Source: Streptosporangium brasiliense
GTDB taxonomy: Bacteria > Actinomycetota > Actinomycetes > Streptosporangiales > Streptosporangiaceae
Assembly: GCF_030811595.1 (NCBI RefSeq)
Contig: NZ_JAUSRB010000002.1
Span: 1,116,001-1,180,000 of the forward strand
DNA length: 64,000 bases
Reading direction: 5' to 3'
Notes under the pieces: model-generated
The model's database searches: none
What the model saw: only the letters and a program-made list of their open reading frames with translations
Told to the model about the DNA's origin: nothing
Shown here: positions 53,482 to 64,000 of the stretch, in pieces
Layout of the letters: each line of letters opens with the position of its first letter
Position numbering within the stretch: the stretch's first letter is position 1
Translations under genes and position numbers: made by a program

Positions 53482-53715
53482 GTGACCGTCACCCAGATCG
53501 ACATAGACGACGAAGCTCTCGCCGAAGCCATGAGGATGCTGGGCACCTCGACGAAGAAGGACACCGTGAACGCGGCCCTGCGCGAATACGTCGCCCGGGT
53601 CAAGCGGATCGAAGCGCTGGAGAAGCTGGCGGCCCGTGCGGAACGGGGTGAGTTCGACGAGGCGATGAAGGCTCGGCAGGCGGCCAAGGTGGCGCGGCGG
53701 CAGTTCCTCTCTTGA
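53482..53715 (+). CDS. vapB: VapB-family antitoxin
   Basis: A 77-residue antitoxin. [46 protein letters not shown] is a ribbon-helix-helix VapB domain, followed by a toxin-binding tail ending in [25 protein letters not shown]. The GTG at 53482 has GGAGGGGTGGA before it; a longer frame from 53431 lacks similarity. The promoter region contains TATACAAT (53441-53448), a good -10. It overlaps vapC by four bases. Confidence 0.9.
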   Translation: MTVTQIDIDDEALAEAMRMLGTSTKKDTVNAALREYVARVKRIEALEKLAARAERGEFDEAMKARQAAKVARRQFLS

Positions 53716-54122
53716 TCCGCTATCTCGCCGACACCTCGGCCATCTGGCACCTGCTGCGCACCCCCGAGACCCGAGACGCCTGGTCCGACCGGATCGCATC
53801 CGGGGTGCTGAGCATCTGCGAACCGACCAGGACGGAGTTCCTCTACTCGGCGACCGGTCCCGCACATCGCGACGATCTGGAGGCCGAGCTGGAGGCCCTG
53901 TGCAAGTCCGTCCCGGTCCCCAAGGCCGCATGGCGCTGGGTGGAGAACGCCCAGTACAAACTCACCCAGAAAGGGCAGCACCGTTCCGCCGGACCGATCG
54001 ACCTGCTGCTGTGCGCGACGGCCGTGCACCACGGGTTGACCGTGCTGCACATCGACGACGACTTCGTCACCGTCTCGATGGTCATGACCGAGGTCCTGCA
54101 GCGCGACGTCCGGATGCACTGA
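53712..54122 (+). CDS. vapC: VapC-family PIN-domain toxin
   Basis: A 136-residue PIN-domain ribonuclease. Catalytic acidic residues: D7 in [15 protein letters not shown]43 region in [13 protein letters not shown]95-type residue in [28 protein letters not shown]. The TTG start at 53712 overlaps the vapB stop in TTGA. VapC toxins cut tRNA or rRNA at defined sites and are held inactive by VapB. The pair lies between proC and a lipoprotein gene. Confidence 0.92.
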   Translation: MIRYLADTSAIWHLLRTPETRDAWSDRIASGVLSICEPTRTEFLYSATGPAHRDDLEAELEALCKSVPVPKAAWRWVENAQYKLTQKGQHRSAGPIDLLLCATAVHHGLTVLHIDDDFVTVSMVMTEVLQRDVRMH

Positions 54123-54153
54123 ACCGGGCCGGGGCCCGGTCCGTTGTAAGGGT

Positions 54154-54624
54154 ATGCGTATGATCGCGACCTCTCTTCTGGCCGGAAGCCTGCTGCTGGC
54201 CGTGGGCTGCGGCGCCGAACACAACGCCGGCGCCGTCACCGGTGCCGCGACCACCGGCGCGGGCCCTTCCAGGCCGGTGGCCCACACGGTGGCCCCCCGG
54301 GTCGAGCCCTCCCAGGGCCCCCGGGCGACCAGGCCCCAGGGCCACACCGTCAACCCCCGCAAGGTGCGGTGGCTGACGGCGAAGCCGTCCAAGGACGGCC
54401 GGAGCCTGCGGATCACCTGGTGGTCCGGGGTGGAGCCGTGCACCGTGCTCGACCGTGTGAGCGTCAAGGAGACCTCCAAGCGGGTGACCGTCACCCTCTG
54501 GGAGGGCCCGAGCGCCAAGGCCCGGAACATGGCCTGCATCGCCATCGCCGTCCAGAAGGTGACGACCGTCAAGCTCAAGGCCCCCCTCGGCGATCGCAAG
54601 GTCGTCGACGGCGCCAAGCCCTGA
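54154..54624 (+). CDS. Putative lipoprotein of unknown function
   Basis: A 156-residue exported protein. MRMIATSLLAGSLLLAVGCGAEHN is a lipoprotein signal with lipobox AVGC. A disordered Pro/Thr/Ala region (residues 25-65) is followed by a compact domain VRWLTAKPSKDGRSLRITWWSGVEPCTVLDRVSVKETSKRVTVTLWEGPSAKARNMACIAIAVQKVTTVKLKAPLGDRKVVDG. The Cys pair (EPCTVL and MACIAI) and the final LGDRKVVDG motif occur in many small actinobacterial lipoproteins of unknown role. A 17-bp perfect hairpin lies right after the stop. Confidence 0.8.
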   Translation: MRMIATSLLAGSLLLAVGCGAEHNAGAVTGAATTGAGPSRPVAHTVAPRVEPSQGPRATRPQGHTVNPRKVRWLTAKPSKDGRSLRITWWSGVEPCTVLDRVSVKETSKRVTVTLWEGPSAKARNMACIAIAVQKVTTVKLKAPLGDRKVVDGAKP

Positions 54625-54631
54625 CCTGTGC

Positions 54632-54669
54632 CCGCCACGGCTCCCGCCGCGCGGCGGGAGCCGTGGCGG
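54632..54669. terminator. Bidirectional terminator hairpin
   Basis: A 38-bp palindrome: 17 perfect base pairs (left arm begins CCGCCACGGCTCCCGCC) around a four-base GCGC loop. It sits between the convergent lipoprotein and CU044_5270-type genes, eight bases after one stop and five before the other, and so can end transcription from both sides. Confidence 0.88.
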
Positions 54670-54674
54670 AGGGG

Positions 54675-58452
<3,778 letters not shown>

Positions 58453-58480
58453 CGGCGGGAGAGCCGAGGGGAGCGCGAGC

Positions 58481-59062
58481 GTGAACACGCGTGAGAACGG
58501 TTCCGCGGAGGAGCCGGTGATCCGCGACAACCGCAAGATCGACCCGGAGACGGGCGAGGTCCGCGAGGCGGTCAAGGAGCAGGCCGGACAGCCTGCTCCG
58601 GCCGCCGACCTCGCCTCGGTCGAGCTGGCCACCCAGCTCGCCGAGCGCACCGCGGACCTGCAGCGCCTCCAGGCGGAGTATTCCAACTACCGCAAGCGGG
58701 TCGAGCGGGACCGGAGCGCGGTCAAGGAGCAGGCGGTGGCCGGCGTGCTGGCCGAGCTGCTGCCGGTCCTCGACGACATCGGCCGGGCCCGTGACCACGG
58801 AGAGCTCACCGGCGGCTTCGCCAAGGTGAGCGAGTCGCTGGAGGCGGCCACCGGGAAGCTGGGACTGAGTGCCTTCGGCACCAAGGGCGAGCCTTTCGAC
58901 CCGACGGTGCACGAGGCGCTCCTGCACAGCTACTCCCCCGACGTCACCGAGCCGACCTGCGTGGAGATCCTGCAGTCCGGTTACCGGATCGGCGAGCGTG
59001 TGCTCCGCCCGGCGCGGGTCGCGGTCGCCGAGCCCGAAGAGTCCACCTCGAACGACAACTGA
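58481..59062 (+). CDS. grpE: Nucleotide exchange factor GrpE
   Basis: GrpE releases ADP from DnaK. The 193-residue product from VNTRENGSAEEPVIRDNRK has the long N-terminal coiled coil (ASVELATQLAERTADLQRLQAEYSNYRKRVERDRSAVKEQAV) and the beta domain with AFGTKGEPFDPTVHEALLHSYSPDVTEPTCVEILQSGYRIGERVLRPARVAVAE. The GTG at 58481 has GAGGGGAG before it and lies 28 bases after dnaK. Confidence 0.96.
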   Translation: MNTRENGSAEEPVIRDNRKIDPETGEVREAVKEQAGQPAPAADLASVELATQLAERTADLQRLQAEYSNYRKRVERDRSAVKEQAVAGVLAELLPVLDDIGRARDHGELTGGFAKVSESLEAATGKLGLSAFGTKGEPFDPTVHEALLHSYSPDVTEPTCVEILQSGYRIGERVLRPARVAVAEPEESTSNDN

Positions 59063-59089
59063 CACCCCCTCTTTGAGAAGGAACGGAAG

Positions 59090-60280
59090 ATGAGCACCAA
59101 GGACTACCTGGAGAAGGACTACTACGCCGTCCTTGGTGTGCCCAAGACCGCCACCGCCGAAGAGATCAAGAAGGCATACCGGAAGCTGGCCAGGCAGTAC
59201 CACCCGGATGCCAACCAGGGCAGCACGGAGACCGAGGCCAAGTTCAAGGAGGTCTCCGAGGCCTACGACATCCTGTCCGACACCAAGCGCCGCAAGGAGT
59301 ACGACGAGGCGCGGACGCTGTTCGGATCGGGACTCGGCGGTTACGCGGGAGCCGGGGGGGCTTCCCGCGGGGGCGGGTTCCCCTTCGACCTGGGGGACCT
59401 GTTCGGCGGCACCAACCAGCAGCAGGGCGGCGCCGGGGAGCGCATCGGCGACATCTTCGGCGGCCTGTTCAACCGGGGCTCCGCCGGCCGCACCGGCGGG
59501 ACGACCAGCACCAGGGCACGGCGCGGCCAGGACATCGAGTCGGAGGTCACGCTCTCGTTCGGCGAGGCCGTGGACGGCGCCACCGTCTCGCTCCGGCTCA
59601 CCAGCTCCTCGGCGTGCACGGCGTGCAGCGGCACCGGCGCCAAGGCCGGGACCACCCCGCGGGTCTGCCCGACCTGCGAGGGCACCGGCGCGGCCAGCCG
59701 TAACCTGGGCAACTTCGCCTTCTCCGAGCCGTGCCGCGACTGCAAGGGCCGCGGCCTGCTGGTGGACGACCCGTGCCCGGTGTGCGAGGGGAGCGGGCGG
59801 GGCAGGAGCACCCGCACGATCCAGGCGCGCATCCCGGCCGGGGTCGGCGACGGCCAGCGCATCAAGCTCAAGGGCAAGGGCGCGCCCGGCGAGAACGGCG
59901 GGCCGGCCGGTGACCTGTACGTCCAGATCCACGTCAAGTCGCACCCGGTCTTCGGCCGGACCGGCGAGAACCTGACGATCACCGTTCCGGTCACCTTCAC
60001 CGAGGCGGCGCTCGGCGCCGAGATCAAGGTGCCGATCCTCAAGGGAATGCCGGTCACCCTGCGCATCCCCGAGGGGACCCCGAACGGCCGCACCTTCCGG
60101 GTGCGGGGCAGGGGCGTGCCCCGCAAGGACGGCACCAAGGGCGACCTGCTCGCCACGGTCGAGGTCCTGGTGCCCCAGCAGCTCGAGGACAAGGCGCGCA
60201 ACGCTCTGGAGGAGTTCCGCGACGCCACGGCGGGCGGTGACCCGCGGGCCGACCTCATCCAACAGGCCAGAAGCGAGTAG
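59090..60280 (+). CDS. dnaJ: Chaperone DnaJ (Hsp40)
   Basis: DnaJ delivers substrates to DnaK and stimulates its ATPase. The 396-residue protein has a J domain (residues 8-75) with the HPD triad in [10 protein letters not shown], a Gly/Phe-rich region ([29 protein letters not shown]), four C-x2-C-x-G-x-G zinc repeats ([32 protein letters not shown]) and the C-terminal peptide-binding domains. A type I DnaJ with complete zinc sites. It is 27 bases after grpE and two bases before hspR. Confidence 0.97.
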   Translation: MSTKDYLEKDYYAVLGVPKTATAEEIKKAYRKLARQYHPDANQGSTETEAKFKEVSEAYDILSDTKRRKEYDEARTLFGSGLGGYAGAGGASRGGGFPFDLGDLFGGTNQQQGGAGERIGDIFGGLFNRGSAGRTGGTTSTRARRGQDIESEVTLSFGEAVDGATVSLRLTSSSACTACSGTGAKAGTTPRVCPTCEGTGAASRNLGNFAFSEPCRDCKGRGLLVDDPCPVCEGSGRGRSTRTIQARIPAGVGDGQRIKLKGKGAPGENGGPAGDLYVQIHVKSHPVFGRTGENLTITVPVTFTEAALGAEIKVPILKGMPVTLRIPEGTPNGRTFRVRGRGVPRKDGTKGDLLATVEVLVPQQLEDKARNALEEFRDATAGGDPRADLIQQARSE

Positions 60281-60282
60281 CC

Positions 60283-60630
60283 ATGGAAGCCAACTACTTC
60301 GATCTGTCGGACGACACCCCCGTCTACGTGATCTCGGTGGCCGCGCAGCTGTCGGGTCTGCATCCGCAGACCCTCCGGCAGTACGACCGCCTCGGCCTGG
60401 TCAGTCCGGGCCGCACGTCAGGACGCGGGCGGCTCTACTCCACCCGTGACATCGTGATGCTCCGCGAGGTCCAGCGGCTCTCCCAGGAGGAGGGCATCAA
60501 CCTCGCGGGCATCAAACGCATCCTGGCGCTGGAGACCGAGGCCCTGCGCCTGCGCGACGAGAACCACCGGCTGCGCGCGGAGATGACCATGATCCGCGCA
60601 CTGATCCAGTACCAACTGCCACCCGCCTGA
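60283..60630 (+). CDS. hspR: Heat shock repressor HspR (MerR family)
   Basis: HspR represses the dnaK operon (often clpB and lon too) by binding HAIR elements; DnaK helps it. The 115-residue protein has a MerR winged helix (VYVISVAAQLSGLHPQTLRQYDRLGLVSPGRTSGRGRLYSTRDIVMLREVQRLSQEEGINLAGIKRILALE) and a C-terminal coiled coil (LRLRDENHRLRAEMTMIRAL). It starts two bases after dnaJ. Two HAIR sites are visible at the dnaK promoter. Confidence 0.97.
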   Translation: MEANYFDLSDDTPVYVISVAAQLSGLHPQTLRQYDRLGLVSPGRTSGRGRLYSTRDIVMLREVQRLSQEEGINLAGIKRILALETEALRLRDENHRLRAEMTMIRALIQYQLPPA

Positions 60631-60638
60631 GTCACGGA

Positions 60639-60756
60639 GGCTCGGGGGGCGAGCCGCGACGCTCAGCGTCGCAACCGACACGCGAGGGCGCGTCGGTGAC
60701 CTTCACCTGCGGAGCGCGGGGGCCAGGCGGACCCGCGACCGGTGAGGGCACCGGTC
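60639..60756 (+). promoter_or_regulatory. Structured region with four hairpins before clpB
   Basis: Four stem-loops follow one another: GGCTCG-N5-CGAGCC (60639-60655), GCGACGCT-C-AGCGTCGC (60656-60672), ACCGAC-A-CGC with GCG-C-GTCGGT (60674-60697) and GACCGGTG-AGGG-CACCGGTC (60737-60756). The first two may end the hspR transcript; the last two would lie in a clpB leader. No HAIR element is seen here. Confidence 0.55.
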
Positions 60757-60797
60757 ATCGGCGCCTCAGCCGCCGAACGGAGTGAGGGCAGACAACC

Positions 60798-63380
60798 ATG
60801 GACTACAAGCTCACCCAGAAGAGCCAGGAGGCGGTCTCCTCCGCCATCAGGCGCGCCGCCGCCGAGGGCAACCCGGAGGTCGCCCCGGCTCACCTGTTCA
60901 CCTCGCTGCTCGGCCAGACCGGCGGCACCGCCATACCCCTGCTGGAGGCCGTCGGCGCCGACTGGAAGCAGCTGCGCACCGAGGCCGAGCGGCAGCTCGC
61001 CACCCTGCCCAAGGCGCAGGGCGCCACGGTCAGCGCCCCGTCGAGCTCGCGGCAGCTGCTCACCGCGCTGAACACCGCCGCCCAGCGCGCCCGCCGGCTG
61101 GAGGACGAATACGTCTCCACCGAGCACCTGCTGGTCGGCCTCGCCACCGACGGCGGCCCGATCGCCGAGCTGCTCAAGTCCCGCGGCGCCACCCCCAACG
61201 CCCTGCTCGACGCCTTCGAGAAAGTGCGCGGGCACGCCCGGGTGACCAGCGAGACGCCCGAGGACACCTACCAGGCGCTGGAGAAATACGGCGTCGACCT
61301 GACCGAGCGGGCCAGGGCCGGCAAGCTGGACCCGGTGATCGGCCGTGACTCGGAGATCCGCAGGGTCATCCAGGTGCTCAGCCGGCGGACCAAGAACAAC
61401 CCGGTGCTCATCGGGGAGCCCGGGGTCGGCAAGACCGCCGTGGTGGAGGGCCTGGCCCAGCGGATCGTCGCCGGCGATGTCCCCTCCAGCCTGCGCGACA
61501 AGCGCCTCGTCGCGCTGGACCTGGGCGCGATGGTCGCCGGGGCGAAATACCGCGGCGAGTTCGAAGAGCGCCTCAAGGCCGTGCTCAGCGAGATCAAGGA
61601 GAGCAACGGCCAGGTCGTCACCTTCATCGACGAGCTGCACACCATGGTCGGCGCGGGTGCCGCCGAGGGCGCGATGGACGCGGGCAACATGCTCAAGCCC
61701 ATGCTTGCCCGGGGCGAGCTGCGGATGATCGGCGCGACGACGCTCGACGAATACCGCGAGCGCATCGAGAAGGACCCCGCGCTGGAGCGGCGCTTCCAGC
61801 AGGTCTACGTGGGCGAGCCCACGGTCGAGGACACCATCGCGATCCTGCGCGGCCTCAAGGGCCGCTACGAGGCGCACCACCAGGTCCAGATCGCCGACAG
61901 CGCGCTGGTGGCCGCCGCCGCCCTCTCCGACCGCTACATCACCTCCCGGTTCCTGCCGGACAAGGCGATCGACCTCATCGACGAGGCCGCCTCCCGGCTC
62001 CGCATGGAGATCGACTCCCGCCCGGTGGAGATCGACCAGCTCCAGCGGAACGTCGACCGGATGAAGATGGAGGAGCTCGCGCTCGCCAAGGAGACCGACG
62101 AGGGCAGCATCCAGCGGCTGGAGCGGCTCCGCAAGGAGCTCGCCGACCGGCAGGAGGAGCTCAACGCGCTGGTCGGGCGCTGGGAGCGGGAGAAGGCCGG
62201 GCTCAACCGGGTCGGCGACCTGAAGAAGAAGCTCGACGAGGTGCGCGGCGCCGCCGAACGGGCGCAGCGCGACGGCGACTTCGAGGCCGCCTCCCGGCTG
62301 ATGTACGCCGAGGTGCCCAAGCTGGAGGCCGAGCTGGCCGAGGCCAGCGCGGCCGCCCAGCCGGAGGACCCGATGGTCAAGGAGGAGGTGGGCCCGGACG
62401 ACATCGCCCAGGTCATCTCCTCCTGGACCGGCATCCCCTCGGGACGCCTGCTGGAGGGAGAGACCGCCAAGCTGCTCCGCATGGAGGAGGAGCTGGGCAG
62501 GCGCCTGATCGGCCAGAAGGAGGCCGTCCAGGCGGTCTCCGACGCCGTACGGCGGGCACGCGCGGGCATCTCCGACCCGGACCGGCCGACCGGCAGCTTC
62601 CTGTTCCTCGGCCCCACCGGCGTCGGCAAGACCGAGCTGGCCAAGTCGCTGGCCGACTTCCTGTTCGACGACGAGCGGGCGATGGTCCGCATCGACATGA
62701 GCGAATACGGCGAGAAGCACAGCGTGGCGCGCCTGGTCGGGGCCCCGCCCGGCTACATCGGCTACGAGGAGGGCGGCCAGCTCACCGAGGCCGTGCGGCG
62801 CAGGCCGTACACCGTGGTGCTGCTGGACGAGGTCGAGAAGGCCCACCCCGAGGTCTTCGACATCCTGCTCCAGGTGCTCGACGACGGGCGGCTCACCGAC
62901 GGGCAGGGCCGGACCGTCGACTTCCGCAACGTCATCCTGATCCTCACCTCCAACATCGGCTCCCAATACCTCGTGGACCCGGCGCTGGAGAACGGTGCCA
63001 AGCGCGAGGCCGTGATGAACGCGGTCAGGAGTTCCTTCAAGCCGGAGTTCCTCAACCGGCTCGACGAGGTGATCCTGTTCGACGCGCTCGGCGTGGAGGA
63101 GCTGTCCAGGATCGTGGACCTGCAGGTGACGCACCTGGCCAGACGGCTGGCCGACCGGCGGCTCACGCTGACGGTGACCCCGGCCGCGCGCGACTGGCTG
63201 GCGCTGACGGGCTACGACCCGCTGTACGGCGCCCGGCCGCTGCGCCGCCTCGTCCAGTCGTCGATCGGCGACAAGCTGGCCAAGGAGGTGCTCTCCGGCG
63301 AGGTCCAGGACGGCGACGAGGTCCTGGTCGACCTCGACAAGGCGAACGACACCCTGGAGATCGGCCCGGTGAGGGCCTGA
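60798..63380 (+). CDS. clpB: ATP-dependent chaperone ClpB
   Basis: ClpB is a hexameric AAA+ disaggregase that works with DnaK to pull proteins out of aggregates. The 860-residue protein has the N domain (residues 1-145), AAA-1 with Walker A GEPGVGKT (206-213) and Walker [14 protein letters not shown], the coiled-coil middle domain (residues about 395-520), AAA-2 with Walker A GPTGVGKT (near 610) and [14 protein letters not shown], and the C-terminal domain with [10 protein letters not shown]. The pore tyrosine loops are [12 protein letters not shown] and [13 protein letters not shown]. The start is [13 protein letters not shown], as in the family. A 167-base spacer with hairpins separates it from hspR. 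Confidence 0.98.
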   Translation: MDYKLTQKSQEAVSSAIRRAAAEGNPEVAPAHLFTSLLGQTGGTAIPLLEAVGADWKQLRTEAERQLATLPKAQGATVSAPSSSRQLLTALNTAAQRARRLEDEYVSTEHLLVGLATDGGPIAELLKSRGATPNALLDAFEKVRGHARVTSETPEDTYQALEKYGVDLTERARAGKLDPVIGRDSEIRRVIQVLSRRTKNNPVLIGEPGVGKTAVVEGLAQRIVAGDVPSSLRDKRLVALDLGAMVAGAKYRGEFEERLKAVLSEIKESNGQVVTFIDELHTMVGAGAAEGAMDAGNMLKPMLARGELRMIGATTLDEYRERIEKDPALERRFQQVYVGEPTVEDTIAILRGLKGRYEAHHQVQIADSALVAAAALSDRYITSRFLPDKAIDLIDEAASRLRMEIDSRPVEIDQLQRNVDRMKMEELALAKETDEGSIQRLERLRKELADRQEELNALVGRWEREKAGLNRVGDLKKKLDEVRGAAERAQRDGDFEAASRLMYAEVPKLEAELAEASAAAQPEDPMVKEEVGPDDIAQVISSWTGIPSGRLLEGETAKLLRMEEELGRRLIGQKEAVQAVSDAVRRARAGISDPDRPTGSFLFLGPTGVGKTELAKSLADFLFDDERAMVRIDMSEYGEKHSVARLVGAPPGYIGYEEGGQLTEAVRRRPYTVVLLDEVEKAHPEVFDILLQVLDDGRLTDGQGRTVDFRNVILILTSNIGSQYLVDPALENGAKREAVMNAVRSSFKPEFLNRLDEVILFDALGVEELSRIVDLQVTHLARRLADRRLTLTVTPAARDWLALTGYDPLYGARPLRRLVQSSIGDKLAKEVLSGEVQDGDEVLVDLDKANDTLEIGPVRA

Positions 63381-63398
63381 CTGCACCGTCCGGGTAAG

Positions 63399-63425
63399 GG
63401 CTTGACCAGCATTGGGTTAAGCCCA
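63399..63425 (+). terminator. Weak terminator hairpin after clpB
   Basis: GGGCTTGA and TTAAGCCC pair with one mismatch around an eleven-base loop, 18 bases after the clpB stop. No U-run follows. Confidence 0.5.
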
Positions 63426-63493
63426 CCCCTCGGCAGACCCCCGATGTTACCTTCGGCAGTCGTCGGACTACCGAAAACAACAGGGGGACGTGA

Positions 63494-64000
63494 ATGTCCA
63501 ACACATCACGGCGCATCCGGGGGATCCTCGCGGTGGCGGCGCTCACGGCCGGGGTGAGCTGGTCGGGGGCCGCTCCCGCGTCGGCCGGCGACGTGTCCTG
63601 CCAGGGACGGGACATGGTGGAGCTGCTGGAGACACCGGGGTCGGTGGCGGCCGTCTGCGACGAGACCGGCGACGTCAGGGCGGCCACGGGCGTCGGCCGG
63701 ATGACGGTCCCGGCCGACGGCGAGGTGCCGATGGCCATGGAGCGGCTCGCACGGCTCGCCGGGCTGCCCGGTCTCTCCCATGCCTCGGCGGTGACCAGCT
63801 TCGCCGACACGGCCGGCGTCGCGGCGGGCGCCGGCATGCCCGCGCTGCCCTCCGGGATGCCCGGCTTCGCGGGCCACGCCCCGGCCGGCACCCTGGCCGC
63901 CGCGCCGGACCTGCCCGGCCTGCCGGGCACCCCGGGCACCGACCTCGTCAGGTTCCCGGCCCCGGCGGTCCCCTCGGTCCCCGAGGTCCCGGGCCTGACG
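63494..64000 (+). CDS. Secreted Pro/Gly/Ala-rich protein, C-terminus outside window
   Basis: 169 codons are visible. MSNTSRRIRGILAVAALTAGVSWSGAAPASAGDVSC is a Sec signal peptide with cut site likely after ASA. A short region with a Cys pair (DVSCQGRDMV and VAAVCDETGD) is followed by a low-complexity stretch of Leu-Pro-Gly-type repeats (LAGLPGL, MPALPSGMPGFAG, DLPGLPGTPGTD, PAVPSVPEVPGL). This resembles secreted surface proteins of sporulating actinobacteria; function unknown. GGGGGACGTGA precedes the ATG. The frame is open to the window end. Confidence 0.75.
   Translation, partial: MSNTSRRIRGILAVAALTAGVSWSGAAPASAGDVSCQGRDMVELLETPGSVAAVCDETGDVRAATGVGRMTVPADGEVPMAMERLARLAGLPGLSHASAVTSFADTAGVAAGAGMPALPSGMPGFAGHAPAGTLAAAPDLPGLPGTPGTDLVRFPAPAVPSVPEVPGLT

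Noticed and set aside
60663..63386. 907-codon open frame opposite clpB
   Set aside because: Exactly mirrors clpB and has low-complexity composition; ClpB is certain. The same holds for long antisense frames at 15470-17242, 30170-31975 and 56398-58686.

Overview
This window is chromosomal DNA from a very GC-rich, filamentous actinobacterium. Gene content points to Streptosporangiales or a related sporulating order: a BldN-type sigma factor next to its RsbN-type anti-sigma factor, a BldC-type regulator, an HspR-controlled dnaK operon, Rex, menaquinone enzymes, ResB/ResC cytochrome c maturation and a 32-residue AURKAIP1/bS22-type ribosomal peptide. Species cannot be named from the sequence alone. 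Most of the window is core genome. From memory of the M. tuberculosis H37Rv map, two stretches match its order: proC, excisionase-type HTH, bS22 peptide, epimerase, acyltransferase, HAD phosphatase, glutaredoxin, hemA, hemC, hemD, hemB (about Rv0500-Rv0512), and hemL, histidine phosphatase, TlpA, CcdA, ResB, ResC (about Rv0524-Rv0529).

Layout. 1-10.6 kb (minus): menG, a MenJ-like menaquinone reductase and nuoA to nuoH (nuoH cut by the window edge). A perfect 18-bp Rex operator lies in front of menJ. 10.7-14.3 kb: secreted beta-propeller-like protein, DUF4229 protein, BldC-type regulator, a zincin-like metallopeptidase with a small acidic partner, and a PLDc_N membrane protein. 14.4-19.1 kb (minus): histidine phosphatase, lipoprotein thioredoxin, CcdA, ResB, ResC. 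19.2-24.1 kb: accessory block (two EamA transporters, LysR regulator, GNAT, HTH protein, Uma2 nuclease). 24.1-25.4 kb: hemL. 25.5-33.6 kb: second accessory block (ABC exporter cassette, two tandem histidine kinases with a NarL-type regulator, small prim-pol protein). 33.8-39.6 kb (minus): rex-hemA-hemC-hemD, then hemB, with a second Rex operator before rex. 39.8-48.6 kb: glutaredoxin, a 7-TM protein fused to an ABM domain, bldN-rsbN, HAD phosphatase, alpha/beta hydrolase, acyltransferase, epimerase, bS22, HTH. 48.9-56.4 kb: phosphatase-like protein, AcuC deacetylase, MFS transporter, proC, vapBC, lipoprotein, and an ECF sigma factor with a membrane partner. 56.5-63.4 kb: dnaK-grpE-dnaJ-hspR and clpB. 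63.5-64 kb: start of a secreted Pro/Gly-rich protein.

How it works together. The left and middle parts build an electron transport chain: complex I reduces menaquinone, MenG and MenJ make and tune menaquinone, the hem genes make tetrapyrrole, and TlpA/CcdA/ResB/ResC attach heme to c-type cytochromes. Rex senses NADH/NAD and has operators at its own hem operon and at menJ, probably reading through into nuo. The right part holds developmental control (BldN/RsbN) and protein quality control (HspR regulon).

The most unusual observations are: (1) short tandem repeats (units of 15, 16, 17, 21-23, 23 and about 32 bp) at six places, all at gene 3' ends and four of them at convergent gene junctions; (2) a membrane protein whose C-terminus is an ABM-type monooxygenase fold on a long disordered tether, beside rex/hem and bldN; (3) the Rex operator at menJ-nuo; (4) a HExxH...E metallopeptidase with a small acidic partner; (5) a structured leader before clpB with no visible HspR site. 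No CRISPR array, rRNA, tRNA or intact insertion sequence was found.
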